Shown: positions 33,341 through 46,342, numbered from the stretch's first letter. The stretch is DNA of 64,000 nucleotides from Diogma glabrata (GCA_963693315.1 OY856186.1:459543360-459607359); one strand, 5' to 3'. The notes: generated by a model from the sequence alone, not told the origin. A program made the numbers and translations.

Positions 33341-35888
33341 TCAGGATGAGATTTCAGATCTGTTCGGTAATTATTCATTCTGAATTTATAAGAAAAACGA
33401 TTAACAAAATATCAGATGTGAGATGATATTCAAAACTGTTGATTTGTTCAAATAATATTGAAAACTTCGATACAATTCTTGAAATAATCGATGGCAGTTT
33501 TTAGAAAAACTTGAATTTAATCTCTTTGTTTCTTACTTGTATTTAATGTTAAAATTTTTATAAATATGATAAATGTATTTAAAGGAGATCTCTTAATCAA
33601 GATAACACTACTAAAGCAAAGTACATATTTATTTTATTAGACCAAGAAGTGCATAAAGATCATCAACGTACTTCGAAATTCTTTCAATTTGTTCTAGAAT
33701 TCATATTCGACAATAAAGAACAGATTGATCTGCACATTTTGCATATTTTTTGTATAATTAAATTACTTCCATTTCCATGAAATGTCCACAGCGATCTACG
33801 CACATTTCAGTTATGATAATCCAAATTAAAATTGTTTTTAGTTAATTATTTATGTTTTTGATTTATCGGTTTATATAGTATTTAATATTTTCCGTTTTTT
33901 AAAATCACTGAAAAAATAAGACAATACAAATAAATTAAAAATAACTATTTTTTAAAATTACTATTAGTAATATAAAATATTTTTGGTTTTGTCCTTAAAA
34001 ATATATTAAAAAGAAAAACAATATTTCCTGGTTGACTCCTCAATTTTGATGGTAGGTCCAGCCTTCTATTCTTCAAACTAGTAATTTAGTTTATCAATGG
34101 GAAATTTTATTCACCTGTTACTTTAATCTTGACTTACACCAAAATTTATAGAACGTTGCCCAAAAAACTAAGATAAACGTTTAAAGACGTTTGATTTAAA
34201 GATCGGAGTACGAAAAAGTTTTAATAATATTGTTTGACTTTTGATTCGTTTTCAATATTTAATACTTAAAGTGGTTGTCGTTTAGATTTCAAATTATTTT
34301 GAAAAATTAATGCAGTCTTTAAAACTTTTCCAACTGATAGTGTGCTACTATGGCATACTGGTATATGCGATTGTCGCTTTATTTTTTTTTAATGGTTAGC
34401 AATTAATAATTGGATAGCAATAAATAATTGACAAATCGGTTTTATAATATGCGTATATAATCAACGTTTGGCACTTCGATCTTTCTTTTGAACATGCTAA
34501 GTTAGTACCTTGAAAGAAAAATAGAAAGAAATTCACTACACTCTTAACATTGTTAGGCAAGCTTATAAAACTTATTTAAAGAATGCAGAACACGACAGAA
34601 TACCGGACAACACAATTAACTGTTATACAAAAACTTTTTTAGTAAGCACTTTATTTAACTTAATCGTTGTAAAGTTTCGTTAAACTGGTTAATCTTTTAA
34701 TACTAAACATAGATGAAAATTAAATAGCAATAAACAAATCTACAAAATGAGTCTTAGACAGTCAGTATTTAGGGTTTCATAATATTTTGAAATAATTAAT
34801 TAATGATAATTGTTTAGTACGATATTACTAAGAAATTGAAATATTTTTTGTAATAAAAATTAATATGTTATTAAAAAATTTGTGTTTTTAATTTAATTTT
34901 TTAAATATATACAATCGAATCGACACGAGCGTTTACAAAAAAATGGTAAGAATATAATATAACTAATAACTAATTGTATTAAATTTTCGTTTGCGTAACT
35001 AATATTTAAAATCATGAGTGTTAACACATACCAACAACATACATAGTTTGCTGTCAAAGCAATCTTGATCTTTTGACACGGATTTACATTGTTGAGGTTT
35101 ACATCCATTTTAAAACATGTCAGTTTTTCTGGAAGCTACATGTTGCAATTCCAATGATTTTAAAAGCCTGATTCCTATTTGAAGTTTATTGTTTACCATG
35201 CACGACTGCAGGATATGTAAAATAATTGCAATATGCTGTTACGGAACGGATTATTATACCCTCATTATAAGTTACACCTGAGTTGTTGGTTATTGAGATA
35301 CACAGTTACAAACTTTTTCAATTCCCAAACGGAGTCCATTTTTTCTGTCACGCGACATGCAGTTTTATGTCAATAATTTATTAATGGTCCGATACTTAAT
35401 TTAAGGCTCACTTGCTAAACGAAACAAGATCATTCAGTTGGTTGAAACAGTTCAAGATGTCATTTAACTGGAACATTTTTCTAAGGAGAATTTTGTTGGA
35501 TCATGTGATTTTTATTATGACTATACCTTGGATGAACCAAATGCCAGTTAGATTTGGATGGTTTCGATTCCACTTGTAGAATTATTCGGGATAACGTATT
35601 TTTTGAGTATCAGTATGCTATTAATAGTGCGAATTTAGACTCGCTATCAGGAGAATTGCTCTAATTTTTAAATCCCGTTTTATGACCACCGATATTTTGC
35701 ATATCATTCAATTGTGGATTTTTACAAGCACAATGGATTATGATTTAAATCAAGCAAATTATTCAAATTGGCTCTGTTACACTCTACAACAAAAAATACT
35801 CATATTTTTATATTGAACGTCCAATACATATTCTAGCTCTCTTTCGACGGATAAATGTTATTGTCTTAGAACAAAATGTTTTACAAAT
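33341..35888. other. Intergenic DNA between convergent genes
   Basis: AT-rich sequence with no recognised gene. A minus-strand frame at 34893-35108 was examined and rejected. It separates the 3' ends of the NCKAP5-like gene and the unknown minus-strand gene. Confidence 0.4.
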
Positions 35889-38800
35889 TTACACTTCAAA
35901 CTTATTAGCTATGATACTTGTAATCATTTCATTATGAAATAATTTTATTAATAATCCCAAATTGCTCAACTGCTCAGACTCTAAATAATTAAGACATAAG
36001 TTTAATTCGTTTAATAGGCTCGATCGAAGTTTAAAATAGTTGTTTTCTAATTGTTGCTTTATGTTTGTTGACGGTGAGATAGAAGCCAGATTTCCATATT
36101 CACTGTAGACGTTCCGAATTAATGTTACGAGTTGATGATCAGTCCTTAAGATAACAAGAAAAAAAGTTGTTAGATTTTGCGATTACTTGTATTATATTTA
36201 TCAATATTAAGAATGTAAATATATACATATACACATATTTAAAACATATATACATATACATATATTATACATATATATAAAACAAGAGAAATGTTTATAT
36301 TTAAAACAAGAGAAATGATTTTTATATTGATTGAGCAAGCATACCTGAAATAAACTTTTAAATTATGTTCGTCCTTCTCTTTTGTTTGATCAAAACGAAT
36401 CAATGTATTAGACCAGTAATCATTACTATTGTAAAATATGTACGACTTGCTATTGATTTTTTCTGATGTTCTTCTCTCAGGAGTGAGAATAAATTCGCTC
36501 GGCATATAGCTATCAATCTCCATTAACGTATTCTGAAAGTAACAGTTTCTGAGCTCAGTTTTTATTTTACTCAAAAAACCATAGACAACGATAGAGTTCA
36601 CCACCAACTCGAAAAACAATGTTCTTCTATCCAATAAAAATTTTATATAATGGTCATCTAAAACTCCAGTTGTATCCTAATAATGATCTAAGTAATTACT
36701 ACCAATATCGATCTTGTCTTTTACAATAAAAGTGTTTGAAGAATACATCAACTTTAATATTACGACCTACTTATTGACTTATTTATCATTAAAAATTCGT
36801 AAAAAGGACAGTATGGTTTCCGATCAGCACGATTGATAGAAGATTTACTGTCTTTTATCACGCATGTCAAGAATAAGTCACGTGAAACCAATTTTGGTAC
36901 TGCATTTGGCAGATCAAGCAATTTGAAAAATGATGGTACTACAATCCTACTTCCAAGTTGAGATATAATTGTACAGAAAAGCACTTTATTGTTTCTATAC
37001 AAAGCAATGGGTAGATTGTTTAGTGTCAATGTCAGAAGGGTTTCATCACATTCAACTAACGCAGAAATCCGCATCTATCGGCTTCTTTCCAGTCTACGAA
37101 ACCCAGGTGAAAAGTTTGGATGGACTAAACGTAAGTAAAGCCATTTAACTGTTTGGCAAATCAAAACGTACTATGAAGATTGAGTTTTTAGTATACAAGG
37201 CGCTGATTTGTACTTGTTTCTTAAAAGCAACAATCAAAGCATTTACGATTAATTAAACAAAGTACATAACTGTGACCTGTGACCGCGATTTTATTATTAG
37301 AAAATCTCATCTTTAGAATTCTTTACTTACGACAGTCCTCCTTGATGGTTTCAATCCCCAAATTCAATACCAAAAATTTCCTTAAATAAAATTATTCCAC
37401 TATCAAACCCTTAGCTTACCGAACCGCTTAACTTCGTATAAATAAAAGAAAAAAAAAATGTGCAGGTAGCATGAGCCTTATTAGGAACTTATACATCAAT
37501 TGGAACCGTAAGTAATTTAAAACTCTTCAAAAAACTAATATTTCTCATACAAAACCAGACCAGACCCTGCATTAAATTTTATCAAAATCTGGTAATAAAT
37601 TTCGTAGATTATGTGATGAAATAACTGTAAAAACCAAATTTAACCGGAATTGACAAATAAAAGTTGGACTAAAGAATTATTGTGATTTTTGCTATATTTA
37701 AGTTTATAACAAGAATCTAACATCAAAATTTAACGTTACTGAAATTTAAAATAAAATTTCCTGAATACAACTTTGTTCGATATCGACAATAATCTAAAAA
37801 GTTTCTGCTTGTATAAATTCAGACTATGTACCAAATTTCAATAAACTTGCTTCATAGACGAGGGAAAACCCAACACATTTGTTCGGGATACTAGCTAGCA
37901 TTACTTTGATTTATAGTTTATACCGTCCTTCTCATATAGATCTATATAACGGAATGTGTGAACAGATACGTAAATAAAAATGAGTCAAATCTCCCAAAAG
38001 TGATAAACTGAAAATTGGGATGCGCATTTGAAAACCTGATAAAAACCTATTTTACTATTGAAAAACCTTTCTCGCTGCTTATTCCAAGTTCGCCCAAACA
38101 TTACTCAGTTTCTTTTCGTGAAGACGTTACACACAGTGTAATCTTTTATAGACAAACATAAAAGTTCTAAGATAAGACCAAGAGGATTCGACAAATAACA
38201 TTACTTTACTTTAACTCAACAACTCAAGGAGAGGGCAATTACAACATACGGTATAGTTTGGCAATTTGGCAAAACAAATCTTTGATCTAAAATATTTAAT
38301 TTTCGGTACGTTTTAATACCGAGTTAGTTATCTAAATATTTGAAAAACAAATATATTGTTTTGACAGTGGTCTTAATTAGTTTTCTTGATCATTCGGTGT
38401 ATCCAACACAAGACTTCACTAAAATTAACTACTAGTCAAAAATATTTACTTACTTCCTTATCATTTTCAATAGTTTTATTTTTGTTCATCAAGCACTTAA
38501 AGTTTAATTTGTTTTTTAAAAAGTTTTCAAACATATTTGATTCACGATTTGTTTTAAATTTTATATTCAAATATATGGACTTCGATGTGGATAATATGGT
38601 TAAAAAATCCTTAAAAACTAAAAAAAATATTATATTATTTTTAATTATTTAACCCATTATAAATCGGTCTAGGCTCACTTTCATTTGATTCTAGTTTAAC
38701 TATGGAAGTTTGTGACTGGACTAAATTGGGATCAATTCGAATTCCACCAATAAATGTTTGCTGCAAATATTCTTCATTTTGTTTTACAATATTAAATAAA

Positions 38801-39153
38801 ATAAAACATTTGTATTCGTATAATACATTATAAGTAAAATCGTTAAGGTTTTTTGTAACAACAATTACAGCAGATTTTCCATGTCCTAATACATCATCCT
38901 TTAGGATTAAATAATTTTTAATATTTATTAATTTGCTTTAGGATTGATTAATCAACTTACCTGGCATAAAATCCAGTCATCTTCGAATTTTGGAATTTTA
39001 TTGTTATCTATTTGCTCAACGGCATCCTGTGATAATTGTTCAAACTCTTCAAACGTATAAGAATCGTTTTTTAAAGTGTAAAGACTATATGTATAATTAT
39101 AAATTAGTTCATCTGCGAATAGTACTGGTCTTATTTTATTTAAGTTCAAGCAT
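35889..39153 (-). CDS. Unrecognised five-exon gene (3' part)
   Basis: Minus-strand exons, 5' to 3': 39153-38961, 38898-38679, 37055-36771, 36657-36345 and 36144-35889 (TAA at 35891-35889). Introns are 62, 1623, 113 and 200 bp. Donors are GTAAGT, GTGAGC, GTAGGT and GTATGC; phases agree throughout (0, 1, 1, 2). About 422 residues are encoded, including NKIRPVLFADELIYNYTYSL, LGHGKSAVIVVTKNLNDFTY, TFIGGIRIDPNLV, LPNAVPKLVSRDLFLTCVIK, LLDRRTLFFELVVNSIVVYG and a helical C-terminus TDHQLVTLIRNVYSEYGNLA. I do not recognise the family. The third-exon acceptor (GCGTTAG) and fourth-exon acceptor (TTTTAG) are the least certain; 37074 (ATG) and 36676 are alternatives. The first exon opens mid-codon, so more exons lie upstream. 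Confidence 0.7.
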
Positions 39154-40325
39154 CTGTAACGGAAACAAATAAGAAATACAACAAATTACATATACTATCT
39201 TAAAAACACTTATTTAACAAATTATAGCAAAAGTTATTTCCAAAGAAATAAAAGATACAAAAAACAACATCGTTAGAAATAACATATTAACTATGTCGTA
39301 GAAATACTGGTTTCTAGTTAATGAATTTATTAATTTTTTAATTGATAACCTTTAAGAATCGAAAACACATTTCTAATGATCTTTCGATTCTCAAAAACTA
39401 GAAGAAATTAAGATGTATGATCGGAGAAATAGTATTACAGTAATACGCTAAAAAGAAATTAATTCGTAAACACAAAACTTGATGGGTTTTTTTTTAACAA
39501 AAAGTGTTATATTATAGGAATTACAATATGTGTCACACATTACGTTATGTGTCACACATAAATACCTTTAAGACCTACGTCCCACAACAAAAAGCGTTCT
39601 GACTTCTGAGGTGTTGATCAACGCTTTTTTTAAACCTTTGTGGTAAACAAAAAGTGTAGAAGCTTAGTTTTAATTGATGTTTTGCATACATGTTAGCTGC
39701 ATTTCTTGAGGCATGATCTGATCCAGAGCAGGTCATGCTTCATGAAACGACACAAAAATGTAATAAGGGGTGAGTCCGGTTGGTATAATAATTGCCTAAA
39801 AGTACTACTGAAAACTACATTGAAATATTAATTTTGGGACTACTCAAAATGATATTCTCTTTTTTTATACATCATTAATTTTGTTTTTACATTCATTTCT
39901 TTAAATTCAATGTTTGAAACAATTTTGGTAAACATTCCAAATAATTTTGTGTGAATAAGCTTTTTAAATTAAATTTATTAGTTTTTTATTTATATTAGTT
40001 TTGGATGCGTTCGGTTCTTAAATTTTCTGTTTTTTTTATTATACCAATTACGAAGTACAAAATATTTTTTCACCTACATTTTCAAACATGAACTTTTTAG
40101 ATCATGATTTGTGATCTAAAAACAAAGTTGGATCTTAATTTGCATGTAAAATTTAAACGGATCCGGATCACATGGTTTCGTGAAATGCAGCTTAAACTGA
40201 CCGGAGCCAAATCACTAAAATGTTGGACAAAATGGAAAAATTCTTCAAAATACTAACTAATTAGAATTTCTATTGCGAGAACGTGGGACGGTAAAAACGT
40301 GCTAGTTAGATAATGCATAAATTTA
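39154..40325. other. Non-coding DNA upstream of the unknown gene's visible exons
   Basis: Probably intron of the minus-strand gene. It holds a LINE tail at 39518-39655; no exon was recognised in the remainder. Confidence 0.4.
39518..39655 (-). mobile_element. LINE 3' tail fragment
   Basis: It begins GGAATTACAATATGTGTCAC and has ACCTTTAAGACCTACGTCCC, matching the tails at 59085 and 63241. The GTGTCACACAT motif is locally duplicated here. Confidence 0.55.
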
Positions 40326-40329
40326 TCAT

Positions 40330-40600
40330 TTAATTACAATTTCATGCTTTCCTTTACTATTTGTTTACTATTTAATTCTTCAAAAAATTCTTTAATTTTA
40401 ACTGCACATTTCTCAACCGTTAGAACATATCCATTATAAGGTGTTTGTACATTCAAAATTCTTTCTAGTGCTGGCATTAATGCCAGCCAGCGAGTTTCAT
40501 TGTATGCGACATTTGTTTGTTTGTTTTATTCGACATTACTTTTTTCGCAGAAGCCCTCCAATTACGTTTCCTCCGTACAGTAAAACAACAATACATTTTT
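40330..40600 (-). pseudogene. hAT-type transposase relic, part 2
   Basis: Minus-strand frames give SNKTNKQMSHTMKLAGWH followed, after a frameshift, by MPALERILNVQTPYNGYVLT and KIKEFFEELNSKQIV. This matches the middle of hAT-type transposases of the DUF4371/ZBED kind, where a TRWL-type motif precedes LPALERIL. It is non-functional. Confidence 0.55.
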
Positions 40601-40861
40601 TTAACCCTGCCATTTGTATCAATTAGCATTAAATCAGCAGTACGCCTATTCCGGCATTTCCCTGGGAATTGGGAATTGAGAAAAAAGTGCAATAAATGAA
40701 ATAAAAAAATATTTTCTAATACGAATTTGTTATTTCCCGCGACACGGAATACTAGTTATGAAAAAATTGCTATAATTTATTTCTCAATTCCTATTTCACG
40801 ATGTACCGGAATAGGGCTACTGGAGTTTTTATTGCATTATTACATTATTTAACATTTTCAA

Positions 40862-40992
40862 TAGTCCAGAGAAACCAACCGATCTGACGAAGGAAGATCT
40901 GTGCTACCGCCCAAGAACAGTAGCAGAGTTTCTGAATCTGGACTTGGAGTCGGAAGAGTAGCACCACATTTCGTCGCTACAACAACAACATT
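40862..40992 (+). mobile_element. Jockey-clade LINE 3' terminal fragment
   Basis: It encodes PTDLTKEDLCYRPRTVAEFL and LDLESEE before a stop, then the CGTCGCTACAACAACAACA tail shared with 18925-19028. A 5'-truncated insertion. Flanks show a possible imperfect target duplication, CATTATTTAACAT before and CATAATTTAAAAT after. Confidence 0.75.
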
Positions 40993-41097
40993 GCATAATT
41001 TAAAATATGGACTGCAAATCCAATACTCAATACATTCTGGTTCAAATTCGAGTTTAGCTTGTTCAAAACATTTTTCACACATTGACGTGACACACCA
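40991..41097 (-). CDS. Candidate cysteine-rich exon
   Basis: Minus strand: acceptor GATTTCAG, then WCVTSMCEKCFEQAKLEFEP and ECIEYWICSPYFKLCN. The cysteine pattern (C-x4-C-x2-C, later C-x6-C) suggests a metal-binding segment. It stops where the Jockey 3' fragment begins, so the donor side may have been disrupted. It lies upstream of, and on the same strand as, the five-exon gene and could be one of its exons. No family recognised. The frame is not part of the hAT relic around it. Confidence 0.4.
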
Positions 41098-41179
41098 CTG
41101 AAATCGGTAATCGTGTTATCAGCGCAAACTGCAACTTTTTGACAATATTAATTTTTTTCAAATTTTTTCAAGAATGTTT

Positions 41180-41500
41180 TTTGATGTTTCTTCGAATGCT
41201 CAGCTCAGGTAAAGAAGGAAATCCAACAATCTAACCTTTACTCTGTCATGCTCTCTAAAATATCGAAATACAATCGAAAATATTTGTATTTCCTTTGCAA
41301 TAGACAAATCTGGTTTTAGTTGGTCCAGAACATGATTCATTGAACATTTTTTAATTATGGCTTTTGATTTTGTTGTGGCACATGTATATTTGTCGAAAGC
41401 TTTGGTTGTGGTAAATCGGACGGAGAAAACGGATTCTGCAAGAGTAATATTTCTTTCAGTTTTTCCCATTTCTAATGTAAATTTGAAAATTAGCATAAAT
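41180..41500 (-). pseudogene. hAT-type transposase relic, part 1
   Basis: The minus strand encodes TTTKAFDKYTCATTKSKAII, then LDQLKPDLSIAKEIQIFSIV and FRYFREHDRVKVRLLDFL. This resembles the DUF4371-type region of hAT transposases in which an FSI-VRY block precedes a V-x-R-LLDF block. It is separated from part 2 by the candidate exon and the Jockey fragment. Confidence 0.5.
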
Positions 41501-42343
41501 TTACCTTTTATAGTAGCACAAAACTTTTGTTACACAAGTAAAGACTGCAAAACAACTGTAACAATTTATTTTAATTTTACTAAATAATTAATATCCTTTC
41601 TGTATTCTGTATTACTACCTCTTGTTCTGTCTTTTACAAATCTATACTATTTATCAAGTTTTTATGCTGCTTGCTTTGTTTGTTTTTTATTGAGAAAAAA
41701 ATTATAACAATTAGAAAATTATTATTTTACTTTTGAGCTACCTAGTTAAAGTGTGTTTTAAACAGTTTGAAACGCTCCATATATCACTCCTTTACTTTGT
41801 TCTTTCAGAGCGTGTAAAAAATATATAACACTCCCAAATACAGGAGTTAAAATAATAAAATATAATTCTTGCTCCTAAATTCAAATAAATATTTCTTTTC
41901 TTTCAAATACTCAAAGATTTTATTTTTGCTTCAAATTTAATGCTTTCAAACGTAAAAAATATATAATTCTTTTGAATGCTTTGTTCAATTATGCATGTAT
42001 TGTTAGAAAAATGAATATAAAGGATGACGAAAAGGTATTATTTTTCTCCAAAGGAGTGAAATCGAAAAAAAAAATGTCACTCTTACGAGTAAGAACGATA
42101 TTCAAATTATAAATATTTTAATTTATGGATATTATTTTAGAGGGTTGAAATGAGTGCTCGAATAAAATAAAATTGTTAGTTGTTTTTATGTTATAAAAAT
42201 TTAAATGTTTATGAATTTATAAAGAGAAGCGTCTTTTTAAGTAAAATATTTTGTATTTTATTTTTTCTAATATACTTTCGATCTCTCGTACATACTCAGG
42301 GAAAATATTTCCATAAATAAAGAAATTTCTTCACGGAGAGATC
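41501..42343. other. AT-rich stretch, nothing recognised
   Basis: No gene or repeat family was recognised. It ends in AGAGATC (42337-42343), which is repeated after the MITE. Confidence 0.4.
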
Positions 42344-42629
42344 TTTTAAGCCGGGCATTCACATACAACAGAAACTGAAACTGAAAACTATTCAAAATTC
42401 AAAACTCTATTATCAAAATTTAAAATACTAATTAATATTATGTGACAGTTGCTGGTCATGTGACAGTTTCTGGAACAGAAACAATTAAATTTTAATTGTT
42501 TCTGTTTCAAACAAAACAGACGAATTTTCAGTTTCTGTTTCAGTTTCTAAATTCGGTTTCTGTTTCAGTTGCTGTCAAATTTGTATGAAATTCAGTTTCG
42601 GTTTCTGTTGTATGTGAATGCACGGCTTT
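42344..42629. mobile_element. MITE with long inverted termini and AGAGATC duplication
   Basis: 286 bp. The left terminus (AAGCCGGGCATTCACATACA, continuing ACAGAAACTGAAACTGAA) and the right terminus (inverse of AAGCCGTGCATTCACATACA, ACAGAAACCGAAACTGAA) are inverted repeats of about 38 bp. AGAGATC flanks both sides (42337-42343 and 42630-42636). The interior is rich in GTTTCTGTTTC units. Non-coding; the transposase family is not evident. Confidence 0.8.
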
Positions 42630-42636
42630 AGAGATC

Positions 42637-45600
42637 GAAAGATATTTGCAAAATAAAATGCAAATTATTGTAGTGGAAAAGACTGAGTTTAGTAGTTCTA
42701 TGAAAATTATAGTTAAAACACTATTTCAGTGAAAAAAATATTGGACTAGTTTGTTCTCTCAATAGTTAAATTAACGTTACTAACGTTAAAAAACATTATA
42801 CAAACTGCAAGAAGAAACTGTGACTGAGATATGGCGAAAACTTTACGAAGATATAAGGTTTTTTTTGATTATTTTGATAATTTGGGCAAATGTGGTGGAA
42901 ATATTTGTTTCGTGGGATGCTTCGTGGGACAAATTTCTCCGAGGGACAACGCAATGAAATGTGGGACATTTCCACGCAGCGTGGGACGTCTGGTCAGTTT
43001 AAGCTAATATGATATATTCATTATGGAGTGTTGATTAAATTTCATAATTTAATCAACTGATCAAGAAAATTCTTTAAGGAATGACGCCGATTTCCACTCT
43101 AAAATATTTGAACAGTAATTAAATGAACCAATTCGATAGTTTTCGTTCATCGAGTAGGATCCTATCCAAAATAAACAAGAGAACATCGAAATGGTTGTTT
43201 ACCAGTGAGATATTATTGCTGCGGATATACTACATATTTTTGTTATTAAACCCAAAACCTGGAATTAGTAATTGGAGAAATAATAGTTTATGTGAAAATA
43301 CGAAAAGTAGTATTATTTGCTTTAAGAGTAAAATCGGTAATTGTTACTCGAACGAGGAAATTAGCAAGTTCAAATGCAAAGACAAGTAGCCGAGTTTGAG
43401 TTTTCAAGGTTTTTTATTAACGGAAGTTCCATTTAAACATATCATTAAATAATTAGTTGATTTATACCTGCGTTTGATAGTTTTAAATATAAATCAGTTA
43501 ATAAAATTTAAGTACAGCTAAATTTTGATATAAATTGTTAAGTTTCGCAAACCGGTTTAAATGCAAAAACCATGTCCAGATAAATTTTTTTAAAACTGAT
43601 AAAAATGTCAAATTTTATTTTTTCTTCAATTGTTTTAAACAATAATATAGTTAAACTGTCACACTTTTTTATCAAAGCTTTTGCGTTAAAATTTAATGAT
43701 TTTATAATTTGTTCTTGGAGTGAATTTTCCACCACCTTTTTTTGATTCAAATAAAAATATTGCTGTTGTTGATAATCAAAATGTAAGAAATTGGCAAAGA
43801 TGACAAATGTATTAGAGTATTAGACAACCTCTCATAAAGAAAAATGTAAGGTCTCAGTCAGATTAAATCTGATTTTGTAACGAATGAAATGGTTTAGAGA
43901 AATTGGTAGCTAACGAAATAATTGCGTGGAAAAACAACCCCTTTAAAAGAATTAAAAAGAAATCGCTTTAAAATAATATATTAACAATACATTTGTTATA
44001 TGATTATTTACTATGCAAAACTCATTCTTGTGATTGAAAGTTCCACCGTGAGCGTTAGCGTAAGCGTTTATATTTATTTATTTGATGTCAAACAATAAAT
44101 AAATATTTCTTCTGGTTTAATTTGGTTTTTTGAAGAACCGATAACTATTCAAACCATGTTTTAATCAATAAGTTACAGCGTGGCAATAATGTGGTTAATT
44201 AATTTGTTCTGCATACATTTCAAGCAAAACACACAATCAATTAATAATACATATTTACTATCTGACCGTAGAATAAACAATGATTACATCAAGGTTTATA
44301 AAATATTCAAAACATTTCATTCAATAATTATCATGATTTTCAAAAAAAAACAAAAGAATATAGAATTTATTTCTCTATGTTCAGAACGGTTACAAAAATA
44401 CATTAAACATGTATAATTGTTTTGGCAATACAAATGAGATCATTTTAATTTTATTCAATTCAAAATCAAATAAAACAAACAAAATCCAAGAAAAATAACA
44501 AGAAATTGTGAAAACGGTTATTATAAATTTACATAATTTAATAATATTTCCTATACATAATTCTGTTGAGTTAACTCTTTGGAATCAGTGAAAGACGTGT
44601 TTAAGTCATACTTTTAAACAATTAAAACACATAGTGCTGATAATCAGCTACTAAAATTTGACTAGGTACTGTAATTTAAGAAATGTTCATCACATTTCAC
44701 TTATTGGACATACTTTTTAAATTAGTCCCTAGTAATAAAAAAGTAGTGTTTTAAACGTGTAAACACAATAATAAGAGTTAATTAAGGTTATTATACATAA
44801 AATAAAAAGTACAAAAAGCAAAAGCTCAAACTGTATGTTGATTAATAAAAAGCACAGCTGTTAAAAGAAACAACGTCCTAGATAGTGTTACGCATTATGT
44901 GTGTCGTCTATTCCAAAATATAACTCAACGGCTCAAATAATAGAGATGAGAGAATTTTCAGCACTCTACATGCAAATAAAGAATTGCAAAATAGTAATGT
45001 AGCCAATTTAAATCATTTTTTAAACATAAAAATAAAAGAATTAAATGCATGTTCTAGTATAACTGAAACAAAAACATTCTTTAATTAACTTTTTCTTGAA
45101 TAGGTTAATGTATAATTGTACATAGAACGTATAATTGTTTTGGCAGTGTTTCCCTAAATCTATAATCAACAACAAAAACACAACATTTTTAAATAAGACG
45201 CATGCGTTGTAATTCAAATCTAAAACGATGCAAGTAATATCCCCAGTTTCAGTATTTTATCCACAGTACCAACAACCACAACGAATCAAACGTTTTTTTT
45301 AAAACAATAACAGTCAAAATCAGTTTATCGTTCTCTAAAAATTAAGATTTACATAATTTTAAAATAGTGTGATATTATTTAATAGTAAAGCGGAATAAAT
45401 ACAGTGGCGCCTCTATAAATAGACAGTTTGTTGTTCGATAGGAAATAAAAATTTTTTTGAAAAAGAGCAGCAATTAAAATAAGAACAAAAAGATTAAATA
45501 CTTTAAAATAAGAATTACTAAGTTTTCAAACATAGTGTGCACACTGCACAAATTTCAAGCCAACAATAACAAAAACAGAACATTACCTAATCCCATCCAC

Positions 45601-46342
45601 AGTAATAAATATGAAATAACACATTTTTCTATGCATTTCCACAACAAAAAATAGATAAAAGCTCTGCGCATGTCGAAGCAACCCCTTTTAAATATTGAAT
45701 GAAATTCGAATGCATAAACTATTTTGTCTTCACTGTATTTTAGTATTCGAATTAAAAAATTTATTTTGTCTTTTGTATATTCTCAGTTAAATAATAATAA
45801 TAATATGTTTTTAGTTAATTTGTTTTAGTTTAGTTTAGAGAACAAAACACTATACATCTTCTAATATAACTTAAAAGATATTTTATTAGAAAAAAGTTGA
45901 AATATTTAAGGATTAAAGTTATATAAATGAGCACCGACAACAAACAGTAAATAAAAATTTTTTTGTGATTGATTTTTTGTGTTGTGATTTTCCAAGTGAA
46001 ACACTTTTTCTTGTTTTTCTTTCAAAATACAAAAGTTTTTTAAATTTAATTAAATAAATTTAAGTTTTTTAAATTTCGATTAGACAAAAATTACGTTTGA
46101 TTGTTGAAACGACACTCATAAAAAAAATAAAAGTTCAATCCATTGATTGATTAAAATTATATACGTTGTCTTCCAAGCAAAAAAAACAAAAATAAGATCT
46201 TATTAGCATAATGTTAATAATAGTAAAATACATGGGCAATAATATTTATCATTCATAAAACTTCAAAGTATAAAGTAAAAATTATAGTTTTAAGTTTAGC
46301 AAACAAACTGTTTCAACAAATAATTAAAACTAAAACCAATTT
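42637..46342. other. AT-rich DNA; possible 5' region of the gene at 46343
   Basis: At 42895-43010 a GTGGGAC-rich patch repeats the one at 11330. An ATG-started 88-residue frame at 43123-43389 and a minus-strand frame at about 43538-43785 lack recognisable domains. A TATAAAT at 45414-45420 lies 0.9 kb before the first exon at 46343 but is not diagnostic in such AT-rich DNA. Confidence 0.4.

Noticed and set aside
34893..35108. Minus-strand frame with cysteine-rich alternative reading (CKPQQCKSVSKDQDC)
   Set aside because: The cysteine-rich frame has a stop two codons upstream and no usable acceptor, so it cannot be an exon as it stands.
36658..36676. Fourth exon of the unknown gene starting at 36676
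   Set aside because: The acceptor ATTATTAG there would give a phase 0 join that no donor of the previous exon matches; TTTTAG at 36657 fits phase 1.
38386..38652. 88-residue plus-strand frame
   Set aside because: Low-complexity Phe/Lys/Ile composition directly beside the real minus-strand exon; no support.
43123..43389. 88-residue frame with a true ATG
   Set aside because: No domain, no codon-use signal and no neighbouring exon; expected by chance in this much sequence.
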